Shown piece after piece: positions 1 through 8,131 of a stretch of 64,000 nt of DNA. Position numbers and translations under genes: made by a program. The notes beneath the pieces were generated by a model. The model was not told the origin of the DNA and searched no databases. It worked only from the letters and a program-made list of their open reading frames with translations. Position 1 is the first letter of the stretch, and every line of letters starts with the position of its first letter. Location of the stretch: assembly GCA_026400355.1 (NCBI GenBank), contig JAPLPE010000036.1:1-64000 (forward strand), read 5' to 3'. The stretch is from Rhodobacterales bacterium. Lineage in GTDB: Bacteria; Pseudomonadota; Alphaproteobacteria; Rhodobacterales; Rhodobacteraceae.

Positions 1-252
1 AGCCGGATCGAGGCGAAGATGCGCTGCCTCAAAGCCTTCGGTGAGCGCATCGCCGCAAGAGACCCCGACCGCCAGACGGCCGAAATCCAGATACGCGTCG
101 CCCTCATGAACCGCTTCTCAGCCCTCGGAACGGCCGAGATCGTCCGCGTGTCTGATCCCGAAGGGGAAAGGGGACGTCATGCCTCAGGCGTGAGTTACGC
201 CACAACGCCGCGGTCAGGCAAAAAGACTCAAGTTGACCTGCGAACAACTTAA
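1..252 (+). pseudogene. Transposase C-terminal fragment (DDE type), cut by window edge
   Basis: The reading frame is open from base 1 and ends at 252, so the visible part is only the C-terminal end of a longer protein that starts outside the window. The stretch around RQTAEIQIRVALMNRFSALG is typical of the C-terminus of DDE transposases common in Rhodobacterales (IS5-like group; exact family not certain). The last ~25 residues look non-conserved, so the original stop may have lain near base 155. No inverted repeat could be identified with confidence downstream. The element lies just beyond the end of the peptidase operon on the other strand. It may be intact outside the window. Confidence 0.6.
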
Positions 253-294
253 GATCGCAAAGGCTTTGCACACAGCAGATGCGGCCGCTTGAAC

Positions 295-1659
295 TCACCC
301 CAACCGCTCCATCAGCCTGCAATAGGCCTCCTGCCCTTTGGCAAAACTGGACAGGCGAAAGAACTCGTTTGGCGCATGCAGGTTCTCATCTGGCAGGCCA
401 AAGGCGAACACCGTCGCATGCACCCCCAGTTCGTTTAGCAGCATCGTCATCACCGGGATCGACCCGCCGGACCGGGTAAGGAACGGCGTCTTGCCATAGA
501 CCTCGGCCAGAACCTCGCCCGCCACGGTGCTGGAGTTATGTCCTGACGGCACAAAGAACGGGTCCGCACTGCCCGCCAGCCGTTCCACCTTGACCCGAAG
601 GCCCTTGGGTACATGGCTTTCGATATGCGCCTTGAGCAAAGCATAGATCGCATCCGGCTTCTGGTTCGCAACCAGGCGGCAGGTGATCTTGGCCTTCGCC
701 TCGGCGGGCAGCACGGTCTTGATCCCGTTCCCCTGCCAGCCGCCCCAGATACCGTTCAACTCAAACGTCGGCCGTGCCCAAAGGCGTTCCCGCACCGAAT
801 AGCCTACTTCGCCAAACGCTTCAGGCACGCCCATCTGTTCCACATATGCGGCTTCGTCGAACGGCACGCGGGCAATCGCCGCCCGGTCCTCGACCGTCAG
901 GTCGATCACATCGTCATAGAAGCCATCGACCGTGATCTTCCCATCCAGCCCCTTCATCGACGCGATGATCTGCGACAGCCCCTGAATCGGGTTCGCAATC
1001 CCGCCGCCCTGCTGGCCCGAATGCTGATCCCCCTTTGCGCCCGTGACCGTCACCTCTGCCGCGACCAGCCCCTTGAGCCCGGTCAAAAGGTTCGGCTGGT
1101 CCGGGCTCCACTGGCTCCCGTCCGCTGAAAAGATCATGTCGGCCTTCAAAAGCGCTCCGTTCGCCGTGATGAACGGCGGCAGATGCGGCGAACCGATCTC
1201 CTCCTGTCCCTCAAAGAAGAACTTCACATTGACGGGCAGCTTGCCCGTCGTCTTGAGCATCGCCTCGGCCGAAACGATAGGGATGAACATCCCCCCCTTG
1301 TCGTCCGACGCACCCCTGCCAAATATCTTGCCGTCCCGTTCGACCGGATCGAAGGGCGGGCTGTCCCACAGGTCAAAGGGCTCGGCCGGCTGCACATCGA
1401 AATGGCCGTAGATCAGGATCGTGGGCTTGCCCGCCCCGGCGTGCAGCCAATCGCCATAGACGACCGGATGCCCCTCGGTCGGCATCATCCGCACATTCTC
1501 GATCCCCGCTGCCTGCATGCGGTCGATGACCCAGTTGCCCGCTGCCACGACGTCATCCTTGTAGGCGTCCACGGCAGACACCGAAGGGATACGCACAAAG
1601 TCGATCAGTTCCTGCGTGAACCGCGCCTGATGTGCGGCCAGGTAGTCTCTCCAGTCCAT
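295..1659 (-). CDS. M20 family dipeptidase
   Basis: Predicted 454-residue zinc metallopeptidase of the M20 family that would hydrolyse di- or tripeptides in the cytoplasm. The frame is open further upstream, but those codons overlap the preceding gene; the ATG at 1659 (MDWRDYLAAHQ) gives the normal N-terminus. Metal-site motifs are visible: GHFDVQPAEP near residue 89, the D-D-K-G region shortly after (ASDDKGG), and FFEGQEEIGS. A dimerisation lid domain follows in the middle. It is the last gene of the operon, 10 bp after a second M20 enzyme, and together with the ABC importer upstream it suggests uptake and intracellular breakdown of peptides or acylated amino acids. Substrate is not determinable from sequence. 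Confidence 0.88.
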   Translation of the reverse strand: MDWRDYLAAHQARFTQELIDFVRIPSVSAVDAYKDDVVAAGNWVIDRMQAAGIENVRMMPTEGHPVVYGDWLHAGAGKPTILIYGHFDVQPAEPFDLWDSPPFDPVERDGKIFGRGASDDKGGMFIPIVSAEAMLKTTGKLPVNVKFFFEGQEEIGSPHLPPFITANGALLKADMIFSADGSQWSPDQPNLLTGLKGLVAAEVTVTGAKGDQHSGQQGGGIANPIQGLSQIIASMKGLDGKITVDGFYDDVIDLTVEDRAAIARVPFDEAAYVEQMGVPEAFGEVGYSVRERLWARPTFELNGIWGGWQGNGIKTVLPAEAKAKITCRLVANQKPDAIYALLKAHIESHVPKGLRVKVERLAGSADPFFVPSGHNSSTVAGEVLAEVYGKTPFLTRSGGSIPVMTMLLNELGVHATVFAFGLPDENLHAPNEFFRLSSFAKGQEAYCRLMERLG

Positions 1660-1669
1660 GACAGTCCCC

Positions 1670-2842
1670 TCAGGCAGCTGGCATCCGCGTTTCGACAAGT
1701 TCCGCCCAGTAGGACGCCCCCGCCGGAATCGCGTCGTCGTTGAAGTTGTAACGCGGGTGGTGCACATCCACTGTGTCACCGTTGCCGATCTGGATATAAG
1801 CGCCCGGGCAGACCTGCAGCATATAGGCGAAATCCTCGCCCCCCATGATCGGCGGGGTATTGTCGTTCACCGCAGCAGGCCCTGAAATCTTGCGCGCAAT
1901 CTCGGCGGCAAAGGCGGTTTCGGCCTCGGAATTGACCATCGCGGGATAGCCCGGTTTCCAGTCAATCTCGGCCTTTCCGCCCAGAGCCTGCGCCGTCAGC
2001 GTGACGATGGCTTTCAGCCGCTCCTCTGCCATCTTGCGCAGGGCAGGGTCAAAGGTCCGTACGGTCCCCCGCAGTTCCACCCGCTCGGGGATCACATTCC
2101 ACGCCTCGCTCTCGGTTCGGAACGACGTGACCGAAACAACCACAGACCCAACCGGGTCGGCATTGCGTGCGGCGATCGTCTGCAACGCCACTACGATCTG
2201 CGACGCCATCACCGTCGTATCGACCGAGGCGTGGGGCTGTGCCGCATGTCCGCCCTTGCCGATCACCTGAATGGTAAAGTTGTCGGTCGCCGCATAGAAC
2301 GCCCCGGGCCTGATCGTGAAATGCCCGACAGGCACACCCGGCGCATTGTGCATCCCGTAGATCTCCTTGATCCGGAACCTTTCGATCAGCCCGTCTTTCA
2401 CCATTGCCTCGCCCCCGGCGCCGCCTTCTTCTGCGGGCTGGAACACGACCGCGACTGCCCCGTCAAAATTCCGCGTCTCGGCCAGGTATTTGGCCGCTCC
2501 CAACAGCATCGCCGTATGCCCGTCATGGCCGCAGGCATGCATCTTGCCGGGGGTCTTGGACGCATAGGGCAGGCCCGTCGCCTCGAGGATCGGCAGCGCA
2601 TCCATATCGGCCCGCAACCCCACGACATGCCCGCGCCGGTCGGTCTTCCCTTTGATCACGCCCACAACACCCGTGCGCCCAATCCCCTCAACCACCTCAT
2701 CGCAGCCGAACTCGCGCAACTTCTCGGCCACCAGCGCCGCCGTGCGGTGCGTGTCGTACATCAGCTCTGGGTTCTCGTGGATATCCCGCCGCCAGGCGGC
2801 AATCTCGTCCTGCATCTCGGCCAGACGGTTCTTGATCGGCAT
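1670..2842 (-). CDS. M20D amidohydrolase (hippurate hydrolase-like)
   Basis: A 390-residue protein of the M20D branch, which removes acyl groups from N-acyl amino acids or opens amide bonds (hippurate hydrolase, IAA-amino acid hydrolase). Visible motifs: HENPELMYDTHRT near the N-terminus, ADMDALP, MHACGHDGHTAMLLG and QPAEEGGAGG, followed by GGHAAQPH in the lid region and the C-terminal GGEDFAYML. These are the family's metal-binding His, Asp, Glu and Cys positions. A strong ribosome site (GGGAGGAAG) precedes the ATG at 2842. It sits between the ATPase gene (18 bp) and another M20 gene (10 bp), so it is co-transcribed with the ABC importer. Confidence 0.9.
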   Translation of the reverse strand: MPIKNRLAEMQDEIAAWRRDIHENPELMYDTHRTAALVAEKLREFGCDEVVEGIGRTGVVGVIKGKTDRRGHVVGLRADMDALPILEATGLPYASKTPGKMHACGHDGHTAMLLGAAKYLAETRNFDGAVAVVFQPAEEGGAGGEAMVKDGLIERFRIKEIYGMHNAPGVPVGHFTIRPGAFYAATDNFTIQVIGKGGHAAQPHASVDTTVMASQIVVALQTIAARNADPVGSVVVSVTSFRTESEAWNVIPERVELRGTVRTFDPALRKMAEERLKAIVTLTAQALGGKAEIDWKPGYPAMVNSEAETAFAAEIARKISGPAAVNDNTPPIMGGEDFAYMLQVCPGAYIQIGNGDTVDVHHPRYNFNDDAIPAGASYWAELVETRMPAA

Positions 2843-2860
2843 GGTCTTCCTCCCTTGCGT

Positions 2861-4678
2861 CTATCCGTTCAGGACAAGATGCCCTGGCCCGACCTCGGTA
2901 TAGGTCGATGGCGCCGCAACATGGCCCAGCGGAAAGATCGGTGATGTGATCGGCTTGAAACTCAGATCGTCCTTGAACTTCCGCTTGCGCGGATCGGCAA
3001 TAGGCACGGCAGACAAAAGCTGTTGGGTATAGGGATGGCGCGGGTTGTCTAAGACCGATGGGCGTGGCCCGATCTCCACGATCCGGCCCAGATACATGAC
3101 GCCCACATGATGCGCCACGCGTTCGACCACGGCCATGTCGTGGCTGATGAACAGGTAGGACAGCCCCAGATCGGCCTGCAATTCCATCATCAGGTTCAGC
3201 ACCTGGGCCTGCACTGACACGTCCAGCGCCGAAACTGCCTCGTCCGCGACGATAAGCTTGGGGTTCACAGCCAGTGCCCGCGCAATCGCCGCCCGCTGAC
3301 GTTGCCCGCCCGAAAGCTCATGCGGAAACCGCGACATGAACTCGCGCGGCAGCCGCACCCGGTCGAATATCTCGGCCACACGGTCCCGCAGTTCCTGACC
3401 GCGGGCGAGGCCAAAGTTCTGAATCGGCTCTGCCACCTGATCCTTAAGCCGCCGATACGGGTTCAGCGACGCAAACGGGTCCTGAAACACCATCTGCATA
3501 TCCCGCCTCGCCCGCCGCAAGTCCTGCCGGTTCAGCGCACCAATGTCCCGTCCCCCGATCCAGACCTCGCCCGATGTCGGCTCGATCAGCCGCAGGATCG
3601 ACCGTCCGCAGCTTGACTTGCCACAGCCGGATTCCCCCACCAGCGCCAGCGTCTCGCCCACATTCAGCGTGAATGATACATCCTCGACTGCATGGACCTG
3701 CGCCACCGTCCGCCGCAGGATGCCGCCCTTGACGGGAAACCGCGTCGTCAGATGCTTAACCTCAAGAAGCACCTCGGACCTGCGCTGCATCGGCGCGGAT
3801 GCCGCGACCGCTGCCCGCGCCGCCTCGTCCCCGATTAGCCGCATCTTTTCGGGTGCCGCCTTGCCCTTCATCTCGCCCAACTTCGGCACGGCGGCCAGAA
3901 GAGCCCGCGTGTACTCCTCTTTTGGATTCTCGAATATGTCCTCGACTGTCCCCGTCTCGACGATCTTTCCGTGATACATCACGACCACCCGGTCGGCCAT
4001 CTGCGCCACCACCGCCATGTCATGCGTGATGAAAAGGACGGCCATCCCTTTCTCCCGCTTCAGCCGGTTGATCAGCGCCAGAATCTCGGCCTGGATCGTC
4101 ACGTCCAGCGCCGTCGTCGGCTCATCTGCAATCAGCAAACGCGGTTCACAGGCCATCGCCATCGCGATCACCACCCGCTGCCGCATCCCGCCAGAAAGCT
4201 CATGCGGATACTGCTTCAGCCGCCGCTCCGGTTCCGGGATGCGAACCTGCCTCAGCATCTCCAGCGCCCGCGCCCGCGCTGCGTCCTTGCTAAGTCCCCG
4301 GTGCAGCATCAGCCCGTCGGTCAATTGCCGCTCGATCGTAAAAACCGGGTTCAGGGACGTCATCGGCTCCTGAAAGATCATCCCGATCTCATTGCCGCGC
4401 ACATCCTGCATCACTGCGGGCGACGCCCCAGCCACGTCCAGCACAGACCCGTCCGGCCGGACAAACGTCAGCGTCCCCCCGGCAATCGTGCCGCCGCCAA
4501 ACTCCACCAGCCGCATCAGGCTCAGCGAAGTCACCGACTTGCCCGACCCGCTTTCGCCCACGACACAGACTGTCTCGCCGGGATTGATGGCAAAGGACAC
4601 ATCCTCAACCCCCACCACCGGTCCGCTGTCTGTCGCAAATTCGACCCGCAGATGATCGACCGTTACCAGAGCGTTCAT
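2861..4678 (-). CDS. Double ATP-binding protein of a peptide ABC importer (DppD-DppF fusion type)
   Basis: A 605-residue protein with two complete ABC ATPase modules in tandem, equivalent to DppD and DppF joined in one chain. The first module has Walker A GESGSGKS near residue 40 and signature LSGGMRQRV near 165; the second has GESGCGKS near 335 and LSGGQRQRA near 440, with Walker B IVADEAVSALD. Each half ends with the oligopeptide-type C-terminal extension (PHPYTQQLLSAVP in the second). It would power the two permeases encoded just upstream; its start overlaps the permease stop by 4 bp (ATGA), implying translational coupling. The fused form is common in alphaproteobacteria. Confidence 0.92.
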   Translation of the reverse strand: MNALVTVDHLRVEFATDSGPVVGVEDVSFAINPGETVCVVGESGSGKSVTSLSLMRLVEFGGGTIAGGTLTFVRPDGSVLDVAGASPAVMQDVRGNEIGMIFQEPMTSLNPVFTIERQLTDGLMLHRGLSKDAARARALEMLRQVRIPEPERRLKQYPHELSGGMRQRVVIAMAMACEPRLLIADEPTTALDVTIQAEILALINRLKREKGMAVLFITHDMAVVAQMADRVVVMYHGKIVETGTVEDIFENPKEEYTRALLAAVPKLGEMKGKAAPEKMRLIGDEAARAAVAASAPMQRRSEVLLEVKHLTTRFPVKGGILRRTVAQVHAVEDVSFTLNVGETLALVGESGCGKSSCGRSILRLIEPTSGEVWIGGRDIGALNRQDLRRARRDMQMVFQDPFASLNPYRRLKDQVAEPIQNFGLARGQELRDRVAEIFDRVRLPREFMSRFPHELSGGQRQRAAIARALAVNPKLIVADEAVSALDVSVQAQVLNLMMELQADLGLSYLFISHDMAVVERVAHHVGVMYLGRIVEIGPRPSVLDNPRHPYTQQLLSAVPIADPRKRKFKDDLSFKPITSPIFPLGHVAAPSTYTEVGPGHLVLNG

Positions 4679-5490
4679 TTGGACCTCGGATCAAGAATGT
4701 CCCGCAGGACATCGCCGAACATGTTCAGACCCAGCACCGTCAGCGCCACCGCCGCCCCCGGCGCAAGCGCTGTCCAGGGCGCACGTTCAAGGTAATCCCG
4801 CGACGCCTGGATCATGAGACCCCAGCTTGCCGCCGGCGGTTGCGTGCCAAGTCCGAGGAAGGACAACCCCGCCTCGGCAAGAATGGCAAAGGCAAGGCTG
4901 ATCGTAGCCTGCACGATAATCGCCGGCAGGATGTTGGGCAGGACATGCCGGCTCAGGATGAACAGGTCCGTCGTCCCCGCCGCCCGCGCTGCCTCGACAT
5001 AGGGCATCTGCGCGACCCGCAGCGCCTCGCCCCGGACGATCCGGGCAAGGTAGGGTGTAAAGGCCACCCCGATGGCGATGATCGTGTTCTGCAGGTTCGG
5101 CCCCAGCACCGCAGAAATCGTCAGCGCCAACAGCAGTGCCGGGAACGCCAACAGCGTATCGACAAGCCGCATCAGCACATTGTCGATCCGCCCGCCGAAA
5201 TAGCCCGACACCATGCCCAGCGGCAGCCCGATCACGATCGAGATCATTACCGCCGTGACAGCAATCTCAAGAGAGAGGCGCGACCCCAAGAGAACCCGGA
5301 TCAGGATGTCCCGCCCAAGCTGATCGGTGCCCAGCAGGTGATTGGCCGACGGCGGGGCAAGCCGGGCCGTCATGTCCATCGCTGTCGCCGCCTCGGGCGG
5401 GATCAGCAATGGCGCCAGAATCCCGACAAGCGCGATCAGTGTGACAAGGATGATGCCGACCAGCCCCTTGGGTGAAAGAAACCGCTTCAT
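4675..5490 (-). CDS. Peptide ABC transporter permease (DppC-like)
   Basis: A 271-residue inner-membrane permease of the DppC/OppC family. There is an N-terminal membrane segment (LVGIILVTLIALVGILAPLL), a periplasmic stretch with the family motif HLLGTDQLGRDILIRVLLGSR, then further hydrophobic segments. The EAA-type loop that contacts the ATPase is visible around EAARAAGTTDLFILSRHVLP, and the C-terminal LSFLGLGTQPP is diagnostic of DppC. It pairs with the DppB-like permease encoded 4 bp upstream and overlaps the ATPase gene downstream. Confidence 0.92.
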   Translation of the reverse strand: MKRFLSPKGLVGIILVTLIALVGILAPLLIPPEAATAMDMTARLAPPSANHLLGTDQLGRDILIRVLLGSRLSLEIAVTAVMISIVIGLPLGMVSGYFGGRIDNVLMRLVDTLLAFPALLLALTISAVLGPNLQNTIIAIGVAFTPYLARIVRGEALRVAQMPYVEAARAAGTTDLFILSRHVLPNILPAIIVQATISLAFAILAEAGLSFLGLGTQPPAASWGLMIQASRDYLERAPWTALAPGAAVALTVLGLNMFGDVLRDILDPRSK

Positions 5491-5494
5491 CGAC

Positions 5495-6436
5495 TCACCC
5501 CAGCCTGATCCGCGGATCGATGGCCAGATAAAGCAGGTCCACCAGCAGGTTGGTCAGCATCACGACGGCAGCGATCACGAACACCGTCGCCTGAATCAAC
5601 GGCATGTCCCGGTTCAAGAGCGCCTGATAGGTCAACCACCCCATCCCGGTATAGTTGAACAGACTTTCCATCACGATGATGGAACCGAACAGATATCCGA
5701 TTTGCAGCCCGGCAATCGTGATGACCGGCCCGATGGCGTTGCGCAGCCCATAGCTCCACACCACCGTCCCTTCGCTCAGGCCCTTGGCACGCGCTACCCG
5801 GATGAACTCCTGCCCGAGGATTCCCGTCATCGTGGACCGCGTCATCCGCGTCAGATGTGCCATCAGACCAAGGCCCAGCGCCAGCGACGGCAGGAACGCA
5901 TGCTGTACGGCCAGCAGGAAGTTCTCGGAAGGATCGACAAACCCGCTCGACGGGAACCAGCCCAGCCATTTCGCAAAGACGAGGATCATCACGATCCCCC
6001 AAAAGAAGTCCGGCAGGCTCACCCCAAGAAGGGCGGTCGTTGAAGACACCGAATCCTGCCACTTGTCCCGATGCACCGCAGCCCAAACGCCCAGAGGCAC
6101 CGCCGCCCCCAGCGCAATCGCCATCGACATCACCACGATGATCGACGACGCCACGATCTTTTGCGACAAAAGCTCTGCAATCGGTTTCTTGAATATCAGA
6201 CTGTCGCCCCATTCCCCCGTCAGCATCCCACCGACCCAGCGCCCGTATTGCACCAGCATCGGATCATTCAGCCCCAGCGTTTCCCGCAACCCGGCAAGCG
6301 CCTCGGGGTTGGATTGGGTGCCCATGATCATCATCGCCACGTCACCCGGCAGAATGTTCGTGATCGCAAAGGTCACCAGCGTGATCAGGAAAAGCGTCAA
6401 GATGACCGACAAAAGCCGGTTGAGGACATAGGTCAT
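5495..6436 (-). CDS. Peptide ABC transporter permease (DppB-like)
   Basis: A 313-residue inner-membrane permease of the DppB/OppB family. It begins with MTYVLNRLLSVILTLFLI, the usual first membrane helix, followed by a periplasmic region (NILPGDVAMMIMG) and five more hydrophobic segments. The cytoplasmic EAA loop is visible at EFIRVARAKGLSEGTVVWSY. It would form the channel with the DppC-like protein. It follows the binding-protein gene after 64 bp that contain a very strong hairpin, which probably lowers its expression relative to the binding protein. Confidence 0.92.
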   Translation of the reverse strand: MTYVLNRLLSVILTLFLITLVTFAITNILPGDVAMMIMGTQSNPEALAGLRETLGLNDPMLVQYGRWVGGMLTGEWGDSLIFKKPIAELLSQKIVASSIIVVMSMAIALGAAVPLGVWAAVHRDKWQDSVSSTTALLGVSLPDFFWGIVMILVFAKWLGWFPSSGFVDPSENFLLAVQHAFLPSLALGLGLMAHLTRMTRSTMTGILGQEFIRVARAKGLSEGTVVWSYGLRNAIGPVITIAGLQIGYLFGSIIVMESLFNYTGMGWLTYQALLNRDMPLIQATVFVIAAVVMLTNLLVDLLYLAIDPRIRLG

Positions 6437-6466
6437 GGGTCACCGGATGCAGGACAAATAAGGGAA

Positions 6467-6490
6467 CCGGCGGGCCCGGGGGCCCGCCGG
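6467..6490 (-). terminator. GC-rich hairpin between binding protein and permease genes
   Basis: A perfect inverted repeat of 11 bp arms with a 2-bp centre (effectively a 10-bp stem with a 4-base loop), all G and C, placed 11 bp after the binding-protein stop. No U-tract follows. Hairpins in this position usually protect the 3' end of the binding-protein transcript and attenuate readthrough into the permease genes. Role is inference. Confidence 0.6.
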
Positions 6491-6500
6491 GCAGTCAAGG

Positions 6501-8051
6501 TCAGGCCGACAGCCAGACCTTGTGGAAATTGAGGTTAGACCCGTTCGGATGCACGACCGTATCCAGCCCCATGACCTTGGGCTGCGCACCGATTGTCCCG
6601 TTGCGGAACCAAAGAATGATGTCGTGGCTTTCGTCCCAGATTTGCTGCTGCACCTGCTGATAGATCGCCGCACGTTCCGCATCGTCCACCGTGATCCGCG
6701 CCTTTGCGGTCAGTTCGTCGATGACGGGGTCGTTGATCGCACGGTAGTTGAAGGCGCCAGTTGAATTCCACACGCTGAAATACAGGAAGTCGGATTCCCA
6801 CAGCGAGAAGAAGTTCATCATTGTCATCTGGTAGTCCTTGTCCACCCAGCACTGGCTCAGCCAATCGGCCCAGGTCAGTTGCTCGATCGTCAGGTTGACA
6901 CCCGCCATGCGGAACCATTCGACAAGGATCTGTGCAGTCTCGATATGATAGGGATAGTTCGTCGTCGCCTTGAAAACGATGTTGAGCGATCCTTCGGGAT
7001 AACCCGCTTCGGCCAGCAGCGCCTTGGCCCCTTCGATGTCTTGCGCCCGCTGCACCAGCGATTTGTTATAAGCCGCCGAGGTCGGGAAGCTCGGGCTGGC
7101 CGACGTCGCACCCTGGCCCCACAGCGCGCCCTGCATCAGGGCTTCCTTGTCGATGATCATGTCGAACGCGATCCGGACGCGCTTGTCCTGGAACGGCTCA
7201 TAGGTGTGGTTCATGTTGATGAAGTCAAAGTTTAGCGGGAACCAGGTCTTGATCTGCAGTGCCGCGTCGCCCTTCAGCTCTTCCACACGGTCAAGCGGAA
7301 TGTCATTGATCATGTGCAACTCGCCGGTCTGCAGACCGGTCAGGCGCGTTGTGGGTTCCGTGATCTCGCGTGCGAGCACGCCGTCCAGATAGGCGGGGCC
7401 GTCCCAGTAGTCGTCGAACCGCGCCATCTCGACCACGGTGCCGACTTCATAGCGCACGAATTTGAACGGGCCTGCGCCCATCGGGTTGGTGCCCTGCGTC
7501 GGGCCCGAATCCACCGGCATCACCACGCCTGCGCCGTTTTCGGCCAGACGCGACAGGAAGGGCGCGTTGACGGCACTCATGTTGATGATGACGGTCAGAT
7601 CATCGGGCGTGTCGATGCTGGCCACGTTGTTGAACACTTCAAAGTTCACGGCCCCGGTGGCAGGGTCCTTGCAGCGCTCAAACGAGTATTTCACATCTGC
7701 CGACGTCATCGTCGCGCCGTTGTGGAATTTCACGTTCGGACGCAGCTTGAACGTATAGGTCAGGCCATCGGGCGATACTTCAAAGCTTTCGGCCAGACCC
7801 GGAATGACGTTCAGGTTGGCATCCACCGTCACAATCGACGAATGGATGTTCTGCAACACCCGGCCCGACGACGCCGTGCCGGTCTGGTGCATGTCCAAGT
7901 TCTGCGTGGTTTCCGAATGGCCCCAGATCAGCGTTCCGCCCGAAACGGGCGTATCCTGCGCCATGAGAAGCGACGGCAAGGAAGCCCCGCCCATGAATAT
8001 TCCGCCCCCGATAAGGGCGGTCGAGGTCTGAAGAAAGTCTCTGCGTTTCAT
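6501..8051 (-). CDS. Periplasmic substrate-binding protein of a peptide ABC importer, Tat-exported
   Basis: A 516-residue family 5 solute-binding protein (DppA/OppA type). The N-terminus MKRRDFLQTSTALIGG is a twin-arginine signal, so it is probably exported folded by Tat, ending near SLLMAQ. The family signature is visible around TFKLRPNVKFHNGATMTSADVKYSFERC. It would capture peptides or related amides for the two permeases downstream. The gene has its own leader of 80 bp with two hairpins and is followed by another strong hairpin, a layout that favours higher expression of the binding protein than of the membrane parts. Confidence 0.92.
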   Translation of the reverse strand: MKRRDFLQTSTALIGGGIFMGGASLPSLLMAQDTPVSGGTLIWGHSETTQNLDMHQTGTASSGRVLQNIHSSIVTVDANLNVIPGLAESFEVSPDGLTYTFKLRPNVKFHNGATMTSADVKYSFERCKDPATGAVNFEVFNNVASIDTPDDLTVIINMSAVNAPFLSRLAENGAGVVMPVDSGPTQGTNPMGAGPFKFVRYEVGTVVEMARFDDYWDGPAYLDGVLAREITEPTTRLTGLQTGELHMINDIPLDRVEELKGDAALQIKTWFPLNFDFINMNHTYEPFQDKRVRIAFDMIIDKEALMQGALWGQGATSASPSFPTSAAYNKSLVQRAQDIEGAKALLAEAGYPEGSLNIVFKATTNYPYHIETAQILVEWFRMAGVNLTIEQLTWADWLSQCWVDKDYQMTMMNFFSLWESDFLYFSVWNSTGAFNYRAINDPVIDELTAKARITVDDAERAAIYQQVQQQIWDESHDIILWFRNGTIGAQPKVMGLDTVVHPNGSNLNFHKVWLSA

Positions 8052-8070
8052 TTTTTCGTCTCCCTGCTAA

Positions 8071-8117
8071 GCGGCCGGACTGCGGCCGCATATTTCATCT
8101 GGTCCCGCCTTTGGCGG
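8071..8117 (-). promoter_or_regulatory. Two hairpins in the leader of the binding-protein gene
   Basis: Two inverted repeats lie between the amidase stop and the binding-protein start: gcggccg...cggccgc at 8071-8089 with a 5-base loop, and ccgcc-ttt-ggcgg at 8105-8117. They could act as mRNA processing or stability elements. Neither has a U-tract on the transcribed strand. Function is inference. Confidence 0.4.
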
Positions 8118-8131
8118 TTTCCCTTGTCTGC

